Positions 1-6,741 of a stretch of 16,026 nt of DNA are shown here, one piece after another. Numbering within the stretch: position 1 is the stretch's first letter; each line of letters begins with the position of its first letter. The stretch comes from CAZHHM01 sp964532225 (GTDB taxonomy: Bacteria > Margulisbacteria > WOR-1 > JAKLHX01), in NCBI GenBank assembly GCA_964532225.1, contig CAZHHM010000028.1, positions 1-16,026 on the forward strand. Reading direction: 5' to 3'. The notes beneath the pieces were generated by a model. The model saw only the letters and a program-made list of their open reading frames with translations, ran no database searches and was not told the origin of the DNA. The position numbers and the translations under genes are program-made.

Positions 1-1
1 G

Positions 2-76
2 GCAAGATGTCAGATATACCCGAACATGTCGATGGAGACCGGCAACAGGGTGTACGGGGATATGAGGTCTAAATGA
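2..76 (+). CDS. 3' end of an upstream gene (partial, frame uncertain)
   Basis: All three plus-strand frames are open at the window edge. The one shown ends in TGA overlapping the next ATG (ATGA), a common coupling arrangement, and its codons (AGG, ATA, AAC, GAG) match the neighbours. A second frame ends in TAA at 70-72, directly abutting the next ATG, and is also possible. Only about 24 codons are visible, so the product cannot be named. Either way the next gene probably sits in an operon with this one. Confidence 0.3.
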   Translation, partial: ARCQIYPNMSMETGNRVYGDMRSK

Positions 77-1125
77 GCTCGATCTCGGCAGGGCAAAAAC
101 TTTCGCTTATCACAGAGACGTTCTTCCCGGTCTGGGAATGGAAAGATAAGAACGGGGACGGCAAAGCCCAAAAGAGCGAGCTCATAAGGAGTTCAAGCTA
201 TTCCAGGCTTAAAGACAGGTCAAAAGCAAAGGCCTTGGAGGCCGAGCACAATAGTCTGTTCAGATCTATCGACAAATATCCAAAAGATGAATGCCTGACA
301 ATGAAAGAGGTCGACCGCTTCCTGTCAAAGACCCCGTCCAAGATCGAGATCGATGCCGCCGCTGCCTTGCGTTCATTAAGAACGGACGGCGTTTACAGGC
401 CTAAAGATGTCCCGGTTATCGTGTATCTCAGCAACAGCGTCCCTTCCGGCCTGGCCGGAATAGTGACGGATGAGTTCATGTCCGGAAAATATGACTTCTG
501 GACAGCGGAAATCTCGAAGTACACGGCACTTAGCCCCGAACGGTCGCGAGAAGGCAAGAACAAGTTCGCCGCTATCGTTGTTAACAGCTATATGTTCCCT
601 TCTATGGATAAATTGCAGTTCGAGTCCGGTCTCCAGCACGAGCTAGTACACGTTCAACAGTATTTTTCGGGACAGAACGAGCTGATATCAGGCATAATGA
701 CCAAAGTCATCCGGTCAGCAATGAATAACCCCGCCATGTCCCAGAAAGGCAGGGAATTCTGGCTGTCCTTCACCGATGATATGGACTCCGTATTGAGCGA
801 ACCGCAAGCACATCTTGTCAATGTAAGGCACTATTTACAGGCTAAAGACCCTCAAGCTCTTCAATTCAAGGTCCAGATAGTGAACGGCTTCATCTACACA
901 GGGAGACTAATGATAGATGTCCTTAACAGCGTGGGAGAGACCAGGCTTGCCGGTCTTCTGGGAGATATGATAAGAGATACTCTTAATAATAGCTTGATCA
1001 GCTCAATTAACACTTCGGTAAAAAAGCTCGGAATAAAAGATGCCCTTCTCAAGAAAAGATGCATGATCGATACTGAGATGACCAGAGAAAGATTTCTGGA
1101 CCTTTACCGGGGACTTAAGCCTTAA
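73..1125 (+). CDS. EF-hand and HExxH putative metallopeptidase
   Basis: A 350-residue protein I do not recognise as a named family. Near the N-terminus, residues 25-36 (DKNGDGKAQKSE) form a canonical EF-hand calcium loop with acidic or oxygen ligands at loop positions 1, 3, 5 and 12. A second, degenerate EF-like loop follows around residues 67-79. In the middle lies HELVH (189-193), the HExxH zinc-protease signature, followed about 50 residues later by SEPQAH (242-247), whose Glu243 could be the third zinc ligand of a gluzincin-type site. Flanking text (QHELVHVQQ) resembles the DUF4157-type HExxH motif, but I see no other resemblance. There is no signal peptide or clear membrane segment. The start has GAGG upstream at 64-67 and overlaps or abuts the preceding frame. 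The zinc and calcium roles are inferred from motifs only; substrate unknown. Confidence 0.75.
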   Translation: MSSISAGQKLSLITETFFPVWEWKDKNGDGKAQKSELIRSSSYSRLKDRSKAKALEAEHNSLFRSIDKYPKDECLTMKEVDRFLSKTPSKIEIDAAAALRSLRTDGVYRPKDVPVIVYLSNSVPSGLAGIVTDEFMSGKYDFWTAEISKYTALSPERSREGKNKFAAIVVNSYMFPSMDKLQFESGLQHELVHVQQYFSGQNELISGIMTKVIRSAMNNPAMSQKGREFWLSFTDDMDSVLSEPQAHLVNVRHYLQAKDPQALQFKVQIVNGFIYTGRLMIDVLNSVGETRLAGLLGDMIRDTLNNSLISSINTSVKKLGIKDALLKKRCMIDTEMTRERFLDLYRGLKP

Positions 1126-1132
1126 CGACCCC

Positions 1133-1165
1133 CTACTCCACCGTCACTGATTTTGCCAGGCTCCT
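1133..1165 (-). pseudogene. Displaced copy of the glmS 3' end (copy A)
   Basis: On the minus strand these 33 nt read RSLAKSVTVE and stop, matching the last codons of the intact glmS at 2192-2224 with two base differences (Asn to Ser, TAA to TAG). The match stops abruptly at 1166. It lies 7 bp beyond the stop of the metallopeptidase-like gene and is too short to function as a gene. Confidence 0.85.
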
Positions 1166-1178
1166 AGTTATCGTTGCA

Positions 1179-1283
1179 GGTTGCAAGTTTAAGGTTTCAA
1201 GTTAAAAGACAATAGATCGTTTGTCCCAACCTTCAACTTGCAACTTTTATACCTGCAACTTTTCATATTTTAAACTTGCAACC
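1179..1283. repeat. TIR-bounded repeat element, copy A
   Basis: A 105-bp element bounded by perfect 14-bp inverted repeats: GGTTGCAAGTTTAA at 1179-1192 and its reverse complement at 1270-1283. The interior is built from variants of GTTGCAAGTT and its complement around a unique core (ACAATAGATCGTTTG). As RNA or single-stranded DNA it could fold into a long imperfect hairpin. No ORF inside; MITE- or REP-like. Confidence 0.75.
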
Positions 1284-1303
1284 TTCCAACCTTCAACTGC
1301 CCC

Positions 1304-1336
1304 CTACTCCACCGTCACTGATTTTGCCAGGCTCCT
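1304..1336 (-). pseudogene. Displaced copy of the glmS 3' end (copy B)
   Basis: Identical to copy A, 171 bp further on, and carrying the same two differences from the real glmS terminus. Copy A and copy B therefore come from one event that was later tandemly duplicated. Confidence 0.85.
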
Positions 1337-1349
1337 AGTTATCGTTGCA

Positions 1350-1454
1350 GGTTGCAAGTTTAAGGTTTCAAGTTAAAAGACAATAGATCGTTTGTCCCAA
1401 CCTTCAACTTGCAACTTTTAAACCTGCAACTTTTCAACTCTTAAACTTGCAACC
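1350..1454. repeat. TIR-bounded repeat element, copy B
   Basis: Same 105-bp architecture as copy A, with perfect 14-bp terminal inverted repeats at 1350-1363 and 1441-1454 and the same ACAATAGATCGTTTG core. It is followed by more degenerate repeat sequence. Confidence 0.75.
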
Positions 1455-1560
1455 TTCAACTTGCAACTTTTAAACCTGCAACTTTTCATATTTTAAACCT
1501 GCAACTTGCAACTTTTAATTTTGTAACCTTCCAACCTGCAACCTTCAACCTGCAACTTAC
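1455..1560. repeat. Degenerate CTTGCAAC/CCTGCAAC repeat tract
   Basis: A run of short imperfect iterations of words such as CTTGCAAC, CCTGCAAC, CCTTCAAC and TTTTAAAC, continuous with the right arm of element B. No coding potential is visible. It looks like expansion or erosion of the same repeat family. Confidence 0.7.
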
Positions 1561-1660
1561 AGCTGTCTTCATCCCGAACACTTATATTTTACGGCGGCAA
1601 AATTGCTGTATCCCTGTTAAACGATCGATTAGTTGCGATCAGAATAAGGAGCATTGTTAA
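1561..1660. other. Unassigned spacer upstream of the four-helix-bundle gene
   Basis: About 100 bp without repeats and without a convincing ORF. AAGGAG at 1647-1652 resembles a ribosome binding site but is followed only by a very short frame. I find no confident promoter. Confidence 0.4.
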
Positions 1661-1717
1661 ATAACCGACGATAAAAATAACAGCGTCTCCGGCGGAACTA
1701 TTAGGATTTTTGAGGAT

Positions 1718-2080
1718 TTGAATGTGTTTATTAATGCTAGAGAACTCACTAAACTCATTTACAACATGACTGGCAGAGGCCCCTTCTCTAAAGATTATTC
1801 ATTGAAAGACCAAATAAGAAGGTCGGCAATATCAATTATTTCAAATATCGCTGAGGGTTTTGAAAGAGGATCAAATAAGGATTTTGTTAAGTTCCTGTTC
1901 ATTTCAAAGGCATCTTGCGGAGAAGCAAGAGCTCAGCTGACTATCGCATTTGACCAGAAATACATTGAAGAAAGCGACTATTCGTTTTTGGTCAACAAGT
2001 GCATGGAATTAAGCAAGAAGATAAGCAGTTTTATCAAATATTTGGAGACCTGCGGTTACAAAGAAAGGAATCGGGAATAA
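1718..2080 (+). CDS. Four-helix-bundle protein (23S rRNA IVS / Avd-like family)
   Basis: Length (about 120 residues) and motifs match the small four-helix-bundle family found inside 23S rRNA intervening sequences and related to the Avd accessory protein of diversity-generating retroelements. Visible are ARELTKLIY in helix 1, then DQIRRSAISIISNIAEGFERG at 31-51 (the family's hallmark, a polar helix followed by NIAEGF-RG), and FIKYLETCG near the end. The TTG at 1718 is only the first conventional start codon. The frame stays open back to 1661 and encodes IRIFEDL just upstream, which fits the usual family N-terminus. The true start is therefore probably a non-standard codon upstream, or the 5' end is decayed. 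The gene is flanked on both sides by TIR elements, and the function of solitary members is not established. No reverse transcriptase lies in the window. Confidence 0.85.
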   Translation: MNVFINARELTKLIYNMTGRGPFSKDYSLKDQIRRSAISIISNIAEGFERGSNKDFVKFLFISKASCGEARAQLTIAFDQKYIEESDYSFLVNKCMELSKKISSFIKYLETCGYKERNRE

Positions 2081-2089
2081 TTTGTTGCG

Positions 2090-2171
2090 GGTTGCAAGTT
2101 TAAGGTTTCAAGTTAAAAGACAATAGATCGTTTGCCCCAACCTTCAACTTGCAACTTTTAAACTTGCAACC
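2090..2171. repeat. TIR-bounded repeat element, copy C
   Basis: An 82-bp version of the element with the same perfect 14-bp inverted repeats (2090-2103 and 2158-2171) and the same core, lacking about 23 bp inside the right half. It starts 10 bp after the four-helix-bundle stop and ends about 20 bp from the glmS stop. The sequence joining it to glmS (CCTTCAACTGCCC) recurs exactly between element A and glmS-end copy B. Confidence 0.75.
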
Positions 2172-2191
2172 TTCCAACCTTCAACTGCCCT

Positions 2192-4021
2192 TTACTCCAC
2201 CGTCACTGATTTTGCCAGGTTCCTCGGCTGGTCGACATGGCATCCGCGATTGACCGCGATGTAATAAGCCAGTAATTGCAAAGGAATAGAAGCAACTATC
2301 GCGGACAGCGATTCCCTTGTTTTGGGAAGATAAATGACCTCTTCGGCCTTTTTCTTTATTTCCTTGTCGCCTTCGGTGGCAAGAGCTATGACGCGGCCTC
2401 CCCTGGCGTTGACTTCTTCGATATTGCCGATGATCTTGTCGTACCGCCTGCCGGCCAGGGCCAGAACGACAACAGGCATGTTCTCATCGATAAGCGCGAT
2501 CGGACCGTGCTTCATCTCCGCGGCAGGGTAGCCTTCGGCATGGATGTAGGATATCTCTTTAAGTTTCAACGCCCCCTCTAGAGCTACCGGGAAGCCCTCT
2601 CCCCTGCCCAGATACAGGGCATTGGTGCAGTGACTGAACTTGTCGGCTACGGACTTGATCTTATCCTCCTGCGAGAGGACCTGCTCGACCTTGTTGGGCA
2701 CCTCGAAAAGGTTATGCAGCCGAGTTTCAAAATTGGCCTTGGTTATCCTGTTCTTCTTTTTTGCGACGCTCATTGCCAAAAGGTATAGAGCGACGATCTG
2801 CGTGGTGAACGCCTTTGTGGATGCCACTCCTATCTCAGGGCCCGCTTTGGTATAAATTACGCCGTCCGATTCCCTGGCTATGGACGATCCGGTCACATTG
2901 CATATCGATATTACTTTTGCGCCGTTCTTCTTTGCTTCTTCGATGGCCCCCAGAGTATCTGCGGTCTCGCCCGACTGGGTTATGGCCACCACAAGGGTGT
3001 TCTTTGACACTATCGGCATCCTGTACCTGAACTCAGCGGCATACTCCACTTCGGCCGGTATCTTGGCGATGCTCTCAAAATAGTATTCGCCAAGGAGCGC
3101 CGCGTGCCAAGAAGTCCCGCAGGCAGTAAGGATCACCCTTTCGATGCCCTTAAGCTCTTTGTCCGAAAGCTTAAGGTCCTTGAGATGTATGTTCTTTTTT
3201 CTCGCGTCCACGCTGTCAGTTATGGTGTCGATGATGGCCTTAGGCTGCTCGTGTATCTCTTTGAGCATGAAATGCGCGTAGCCGCCTTTTTCCGCGCTCA
3301 CAGGGTCCCAGGAGATGAGCATCTCGTCCCTTTTGACCTTTGCCCCGTCCGCGCTCGACAGCACGACCTTGTTCCGGGTTATCACCGCGAAGTCGTTGTC
3401 GTGCATGTTGATTATCCGTGAGGTGTACTTGATGAGCGCCGGGATGTCGGAAGAGATGAAGTTCTCTTTTTCGCCGAGGCCGATGATAAGCGGGCTGCCT
3501 TTGCGGACGACAATGATCCTGTCCGGCTCTTTTTTCGATATCACCGCCAGCGCGTACGAACCGCGGACCTTTTTCACCGCTTCCCGTACGGCCTTTTCGA
3601 GACCGAGCTTCATCTTCTCTTCGATAAGGTGAACCAGCACTTCGGTGTCGGTCTGCGACTTGAACACATGGCCTCTAGCCGAAAGGACCGCCTTGATCTC
3701 CTCAAAGTTCTCTATGATGCCGTTATGTACGATGACCACCGAACCCGTACAGTCGTCATGAGGATGGGCATTCTCTTTTGACGGCCTTCCGTGAGTGGCC
3801 CAGCGCGTATGTCCTATCGCGAGCTTCGCGTTTATCTTCTTCTTGCTGATGCTCTTCTCAAGGTCGGCTATCTTGCCGAGAGCCTTTTCGATCACCAGGG
3901 CTTTATTCGAGTACGCGACTATACCGGCGCTGTCATAGCCCCTGTATTCGAGCTTTTTCAGCCCTTCTATCAGGAGAGGGACAGCCTGTTTCTCGCCTAT
4001 ATACCCGAATATGCCGCACAT
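2192..4021 (-). CDS. glmS: Glutamine-fructose-6-phosphate aminotransferase (isomerizing)
   Basis: Makes glucosamine-6-phosphate from fructose-6-phosphate and glutamine, the first committed step to UDP-GlcNAc for peptidoglycan and LPS; cytoplasmic. The 609-residue length equals the classic enzyme. Cys2 (MCGIFGY) is the N-terminal nucleophile of the glutaminase domain, which also shows GHTRWATHG, HNGIIENF and SQTDTEV. Two SIS sugar-isomerase domains follow, with TACGTSWHA and TQSGETADT in the first and LGRGEGFPVALEGALKLKE plus HAEGYPAAEMKHGP in the second. The terminus VDQPRNLAKSVTVE is canonical. It starts only 7 bp after the solute-binding protein gene, so it is likely translated from that transcript. 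There is no room for a glmS ribozyme. No clear intrinsic terminator follows, only repeat elements. Confidence 0.98.
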   Translation of the reverse strand: MCGIFGYIGEKQAVPLLIEGLKKLEYRGYDSAGIVAYSNKALVIEKALGKIADLEKSISKKKINAKLAIGHTRWATHGRPSKENAHPHDDCTGSVVIVHNGIIENFEEIKAVLSARGHVFKSQTDTEVLVHLIEEKMKLGLEKAVREAVKKVRGSYALAVISKKEPDRIIVVRKGSPLIIGLGEKENFISSDIPALIKYTSRIINMHDNDFAVITRNKVVLSSADGAKVKRDEMLISWDPVSAEKGGYAHFMLKEIHEQPKAIIDTITDSVDARKKNIHLKDLKLSDKELKGIERVILTACGTSWHAALLGEYYFESIAKIPAEVEYAAEFRYRMPIVSKNTLVVAITQSGETADTLGAIEEAKKNGAKVISICNVTGSSIARESDGVIYTKAGPEIGVASTKAFTTQIVALYLLAMSVAKKKNRITKANFETRLHNLFEVPNKVEQVLSQEDKIKSVADKFSHCTNALYLGRGEGFPVALEGALKLKEISYIHAEGYPAAEMKHGPIALIDENMPVVVLALAGRRYDKIIGNIEEVNARGGRVIALATEGDKEIKKKAEEVIYLPKTRESLSAIVASIPLQLLAYYIAVNRGCHVDQPRNLAKSVTVE

Positions 4022-4028
4022 AAGCCCT

Positions 4029-5387
4029 CTATCTCTTCACGTTGATCACGGAGTTGATCTCTTTCGCCGCCGCTTCAAGGTCTTCCTTGACTATCTTTTT
4101 GATGTTCTCATCGTCTGCAGAGAGTATATGGTCCCACATTATGCCGAAGCGCCTCATTAGTATCGGCTCGATCAGTCCCCATGAAGATACGCACGGATAG
4201 GTCCTGCCGAACTGTACAGCGGTCTTGAACACCGACCTGTACTGGTCGGAAGAGAAGAACGGGTCTTCGAAAGCGGCTTTTGTGGCCGGCAGGAAACCTG
4301 TGGCCTTAGCATAGCTTACCTGGCTCTTTGAGCTGATGAGATGCTTGATCACTTTCCAGGCTGCATCCTGGTTCTTGCTGTTCTTGAAGATGGCCAGATT
4401 GCTTCCGCCCACGAAAGTGTATTTGCCCTGCGGGCCGGCCGGATATGACGCGATGGCAAAGTTCCTTGCCGACACCGAGCCTGCCGCGCCTCCCTGCTCC
4501 TGCGGCAGAGTAAGGGTCTTGACCTCGTAAGGTCCGTCGAAATACATCGAATACGAACCGTTGTTGAAGTTGCTGCTCACCTGAGCGGTGTTGAGCTCCA
4601 GCGCGTCCAGAGGGATGAGCCCCTTCTTTACAAGGTTCACGAAATAGAGGACGCCTTCAAGGGCCTCTTCTGAATTAAGCACAGAAGACTTTCTGTCCTT
4701 TGAAAGGAAGTCGCCCCCCGCTCCCCATATCCATGGGGCGATATTGTGTATCACGTTCCAGTCGTTCTTGCCGGGTATGCCGAGAGGATATACCCTTATG
4801 CCTTCGATCTCGGGCTCGGCTTCTTTTATCTTGGTGAGATACCCTTCAAAGCTCTTCCAGTCGCTGAAAGCGTCCTTATTGGCCCCTACCTGTTTCATCA
4901 CGTCGGTCCTGTAATAGCAGGCCCTGGCGTCAATGAACCAGGGGATAGAGGTCACGGTTCCCGAACCTTCAAGCCCCGACGACACCCATGCGGCAGGTAT
5001 GAAAGAGGCTCCGCCGCCTATCTCCTGCACTTTTGAGCTCAGGTCAAGCAATGCGCCCATGGCCGATATGGCGCCGACCCAGGTGCTGCCAAGCTGAACA
5101 ACGTCCGGAGTATCCCCGGAAGTGGCCGCTGTGGTTATCTTTGTCCAGGCAGAGCCCCAGTCGACCGAAGTGATCACAATGTCTATATCCGGATTGGCTT
5201 CTTCGAATGAGGCCAGCACAGCTTCGATATCCTTAATAGGCTCAAGGCTGTTGGGCATGACCCACATCTGTATAACCTTCTTGCCTGAAGAAGGCTTGGC
5301 CGCGTCCGCGGTCCCTTTTTCACCTCCGCAGCCTGCGACAGCGACCGAGAACATCAGCAATAACACTGAAACTACGAGCTTGCGCAT
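4029..5387 (-). CDS. Extracellular solute-binding lipoprotein (family 1, sugar type)
   Basis: A 452-residue ABC-importer binding protein. A lipoprotein signal (MRKLVVSVLLLMFSVAVAGC) ends in a lipobox with Cys20 as the lipidated residue, so the mature protein is membrane-anchored on the periplasmic side. Family-1 carbohydrate-binding features follow: IQMWVMPNSLEP opening the fold, VLASFEEANPDIDIVI, DTPDVVQLGSTWV, FIDARACYYRTDV, and the second-lobe segment FVGGSNLAIFKNSKNQDAAWKVIKHL. A strong ribosome site (AAGGAGG) precedes the ATG by about 8 nt. It lies 23 bp after the AI-2E-type gene and 7 bp before glmS, so the three probably share a transcript. No permease or ATPase partner is visible. The ligand is likely a sugar or oligosaccharide but cannot be specified. 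Confidence 0.93.
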   Translation of the reverse strand: MRKLVVSVLLLMFSVAVAGCGGEKGTADAAKPSSGKKVIQMWVMPNSLEPIKDIEAVLASFEEANPDIDIVITSVDWGSAWTKITTAATSGDTPDVVQLGSTWVGAISAMGALLDLSSKVQEIGGGASFIPAAWVSSGLEGSGTVTSIPWFIDARACYYRTDVMKQVGANKDAFSDWKSFEGYLTKIKEAEPEIEGIRVYPLGIPGKNDWNVIHNIAPWIWGAGGDFLSKDRKSSVLNSEEALEGVLYFVNLVKKGLIPLDALELNTAQVSSNFNNGSYSMYFDGPYEVKTLTLPQEQGGAAGSVSARNFAIASYPAGPQGKYTFVGGSNLAIFKNSKNQDAAWKVIKHLISSKSQVSYAKATGFLPATKAAFEDPFFSSDQYRSVFKTAVQFGRTYPCVSSWGLIEPILMRRFGIMWDHILSADDENIKKIVKEDLEAAAKEINSVINVKR

Positions 5388-5410
5388 CTTGGACCCTCCT
5401 TGTTCTTTTT

Positions 5411-6508
5411 CTACTCTACCAGTTTATTGTGCAAATAACCGAAGAGGACTTTTATGATCGCGGCGGTCGGTATCGCGAGGAAAAGCCCGAGCACCCCTCC
5501 GACAGACCCGCCGACAAGCAACGAGAATATGCCGAGCACCGGATGCACTTTTACGAACCTTGCGGCGATGTTCGGGATGATGAAATAATCCTCAAGCTGG
5601 CGCAGCACAAAGTATGCGATAACGACAAGCAATGCAAGCACCATGTTCGACAGGCCGTAAGGCGCGGTGGACTGTAAAAGCGCCATAGAAGCAACGATCA
5701 CGGTAGCGCTGATAGGTCCGACGATGGGAATGACCTCCAGTACGCCGGTCATTATGCTGAGTATTATCGCGTACTTGATCTTGAGCGCGGACAGTACGAC
5801 AAAGCTTGCAGAGGACATTATGATTATGAGCACTACCTGCGCCCTGATATAAGCTCCCAGGGTAAAGTTGATCTTCTCGATAAGCCCCGAGATCTCTTCA
5901 CGGTAAGGCTCCGGGATCACATCCTCAAATGCCTTTCTGTAGGACCCTGCCTGCAGAAGAAAATAGAACGTAATGATGAAGAAGACCAGCAGAAAGACCA
6001 GTCTTTCGACGGCGCCGAAGAACAGAGGCAGCGCCTGCGAAGTGAACTGCATGTTCACCCATGATGAGACGGAATGGATAACGCCTTTCAGTTCTATGTC
6101 GCTTCCCATGACCGAAAGTGTCTTCTGCTTAGCCACCTGCCCTACAAGGGTGCTCCCGTTAGAGTAAGAACCGTCGTTCAGCTCCGCGATCTCATGCGAG
6201 ATCAGAGGCACTATCTCCCTTGCGGCCCAGAACAGCAGCAGCCCGACAAGTATGTACAGAAGGACAATGAAGAAGAACCTGTGGACCCTTGTTCTCTCGG
6301 ACAGGAAAGTGATCACCGGATTGAAAAGATATGCAGCCACGGCCGCCCATATGAATACGGGAAGAAGATGCGAGAACTGGACCAGAAAAAGAACGCATGC
6401 GGCTGCAATGACCCACAAAGTGACGACTTTAGCCCTATAAGAGAACTTATAGGTCGATGGTGTGTCCGGTCCGCGTTTGGACGAGAATATCGAAGAAAGG
6501 ACCCCCAT
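5411..6508 (-). CDS. AI-2E family (PerM/TqsA-type) membrane protein
   Basis: A 365-residue inner-membrane protein of the AI-2E transporter family; members export autoinducer-2, act as Na+/H+ antiporters or are uncharacterised. Hydrophobic helices lie near residues 28-65 (two), 75-95, 165-190 and then a C-terminal set. Family-typical text includes ILSIMTGVLEVIPIVGPI, DYFIIPNIAARFVKVHPVLGIFSLL and GGVLGLFLAIPTAAIIKVL. The cytosolic/periplasmic middle region (about 95-160) is the usual loop. The start ATG at 6508 has no Shine-Dalgarno sequence: upstream is AT-rich (TATATATTT), so translation may be leaderless or weak. It is the first gene of the minus-strand group that ends with glmS. The substrate cannot be assigned from sequence. 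Confidence 0.93.
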   Translation of the reverse strand: MGVLSSIFSSKRGPDTPSTYKFSYRAKVVTLWVIAAACVLFLVQFSHLLPVFIWAAVAAYLFNPVITFLSERTRVHRFFFIVLLYILVGLLLFWAAREIVPLISHEIAELNDGSYSNGSTLVGQVAKQKTLSVMGSDIELKGVIHSVSSWVNMQFTSQALPLFFGAVERLVFLLVFFIITFYFLLQAGSYRKAFEDVIPEPYREEISGLIEKINFTLGAYIRAQVVLIIIMSSASFVVLSALKIKYAIILSIMTGVLEVIPIVGPISATVIVASMALLQSTAPYGLSNMVLALLVVIAYFVLRQLEDYFIIPNIAARFVKVHPVLGIFSLLVGGSVGGVLGLFLAIPTAAIIKVLFGYLHNKLVE

Positions 6509-6553
6509 AAATATATATCAACTTTATCATACAGCAAGAGCTGTGTAAACGAC

Positions 6554-6582
6554 TTGACACGATGGTACGCGTTTGGTAGATT
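6554..6582 (+). promoter_or_regulatory. Sigma-70 type promoter P1
   Basis: A perfect -35 (TTGACA, 6554-6559), a 17-nt spacer and TAGATT (6577-6582). The predicted start is near 6589. It points into the structured intergenic stretch and away from the AI-2E-type gene. Confidence 0.65.
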
Positions 6583-6706
6583 TACATTACAGGCTTTGAC
6601 GCGGTGTAACCCCGCTGAGCTGACCGGCAAGATCTCCCGTTACCAGAAAAAGCGAATAAGATCGGGCGAACGGGGCTTTGCCCTGCGACGTCTTCCTAGT
6701 GTCTTA

Positions 6707-6735
6707 TTGCGGCTTATATGGAAAGACGGTATAAT
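6707..6735 (+). promoter_or_regulatory. Sigma-70 type promoter P2
   Basis: TTGCGG (6707-6712), a 17-nt spacer and a perfect TATAAT (6730-6735). The predicted start is near 6742, about 100 nt before the T-run of the terminator. Confidence 0.7.
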
Positions 6736-6741
6736 TGACGG

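Larger units (their letters stand above)
1131..1436. repeat. 171-bp-period tandem direct repeat
   Basis: Positions 1131-1265 and 1302-1436 are identical over 135 bp except for one base (1250 T versus 1421 A). Each unit holds a glmS-end fragment followed by a copy of the 14-bp-TIR element. The near identity points to a recent duplication. Confidence 0.9.

Noticed and set aside
1131..1560. CRISPR array
   Set aside because: Repeats are 171 bp apart or irregular, spacers are not unique sequences, and there are no cas genes. The structure is tandem duplication of TIR elements.
1718..2080. Diversity-generating retroelement (four-helix-bundle protein as Avd)
   Set aside because: No reverse transcriptase and no template/variable repeat pair with adenine-specific differences in the window.
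2192..2260. Tn7-type insertion at attTn7
   Set aside because: No tnsABCDE genes, Tn7 ends or 5-bp target duplication seen. Only the location and the copied glmS terminus recall it.
4022..4028. glmS ribozyme upstream of glmS
   Set aside because: Only 7 bp separate glmS from the preceding gene, leaving no room for the ribozyme.
6596..6630. Plus-strand GGTGTAACCCCGCTGAGCTG, faintly like the core of a cobalamin riboswitch
   Set aside because: The B12-box pattern and the following conserved hairpins are not there, and the downstream genes are not cobalamin genes.
6585..6700. Minus-strand words (CAGGGCAAAG, AGCGGGGTTACACC, GTCAAAGCC) that resemble pieces of a c-di-GMP-I riboswitch upstream of the AI-2E-type gene
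   Set aside because: The pieces are in the wrong order and the middle conserved element is missing. No expression platform precedes the gene. A covariance scan would decide.
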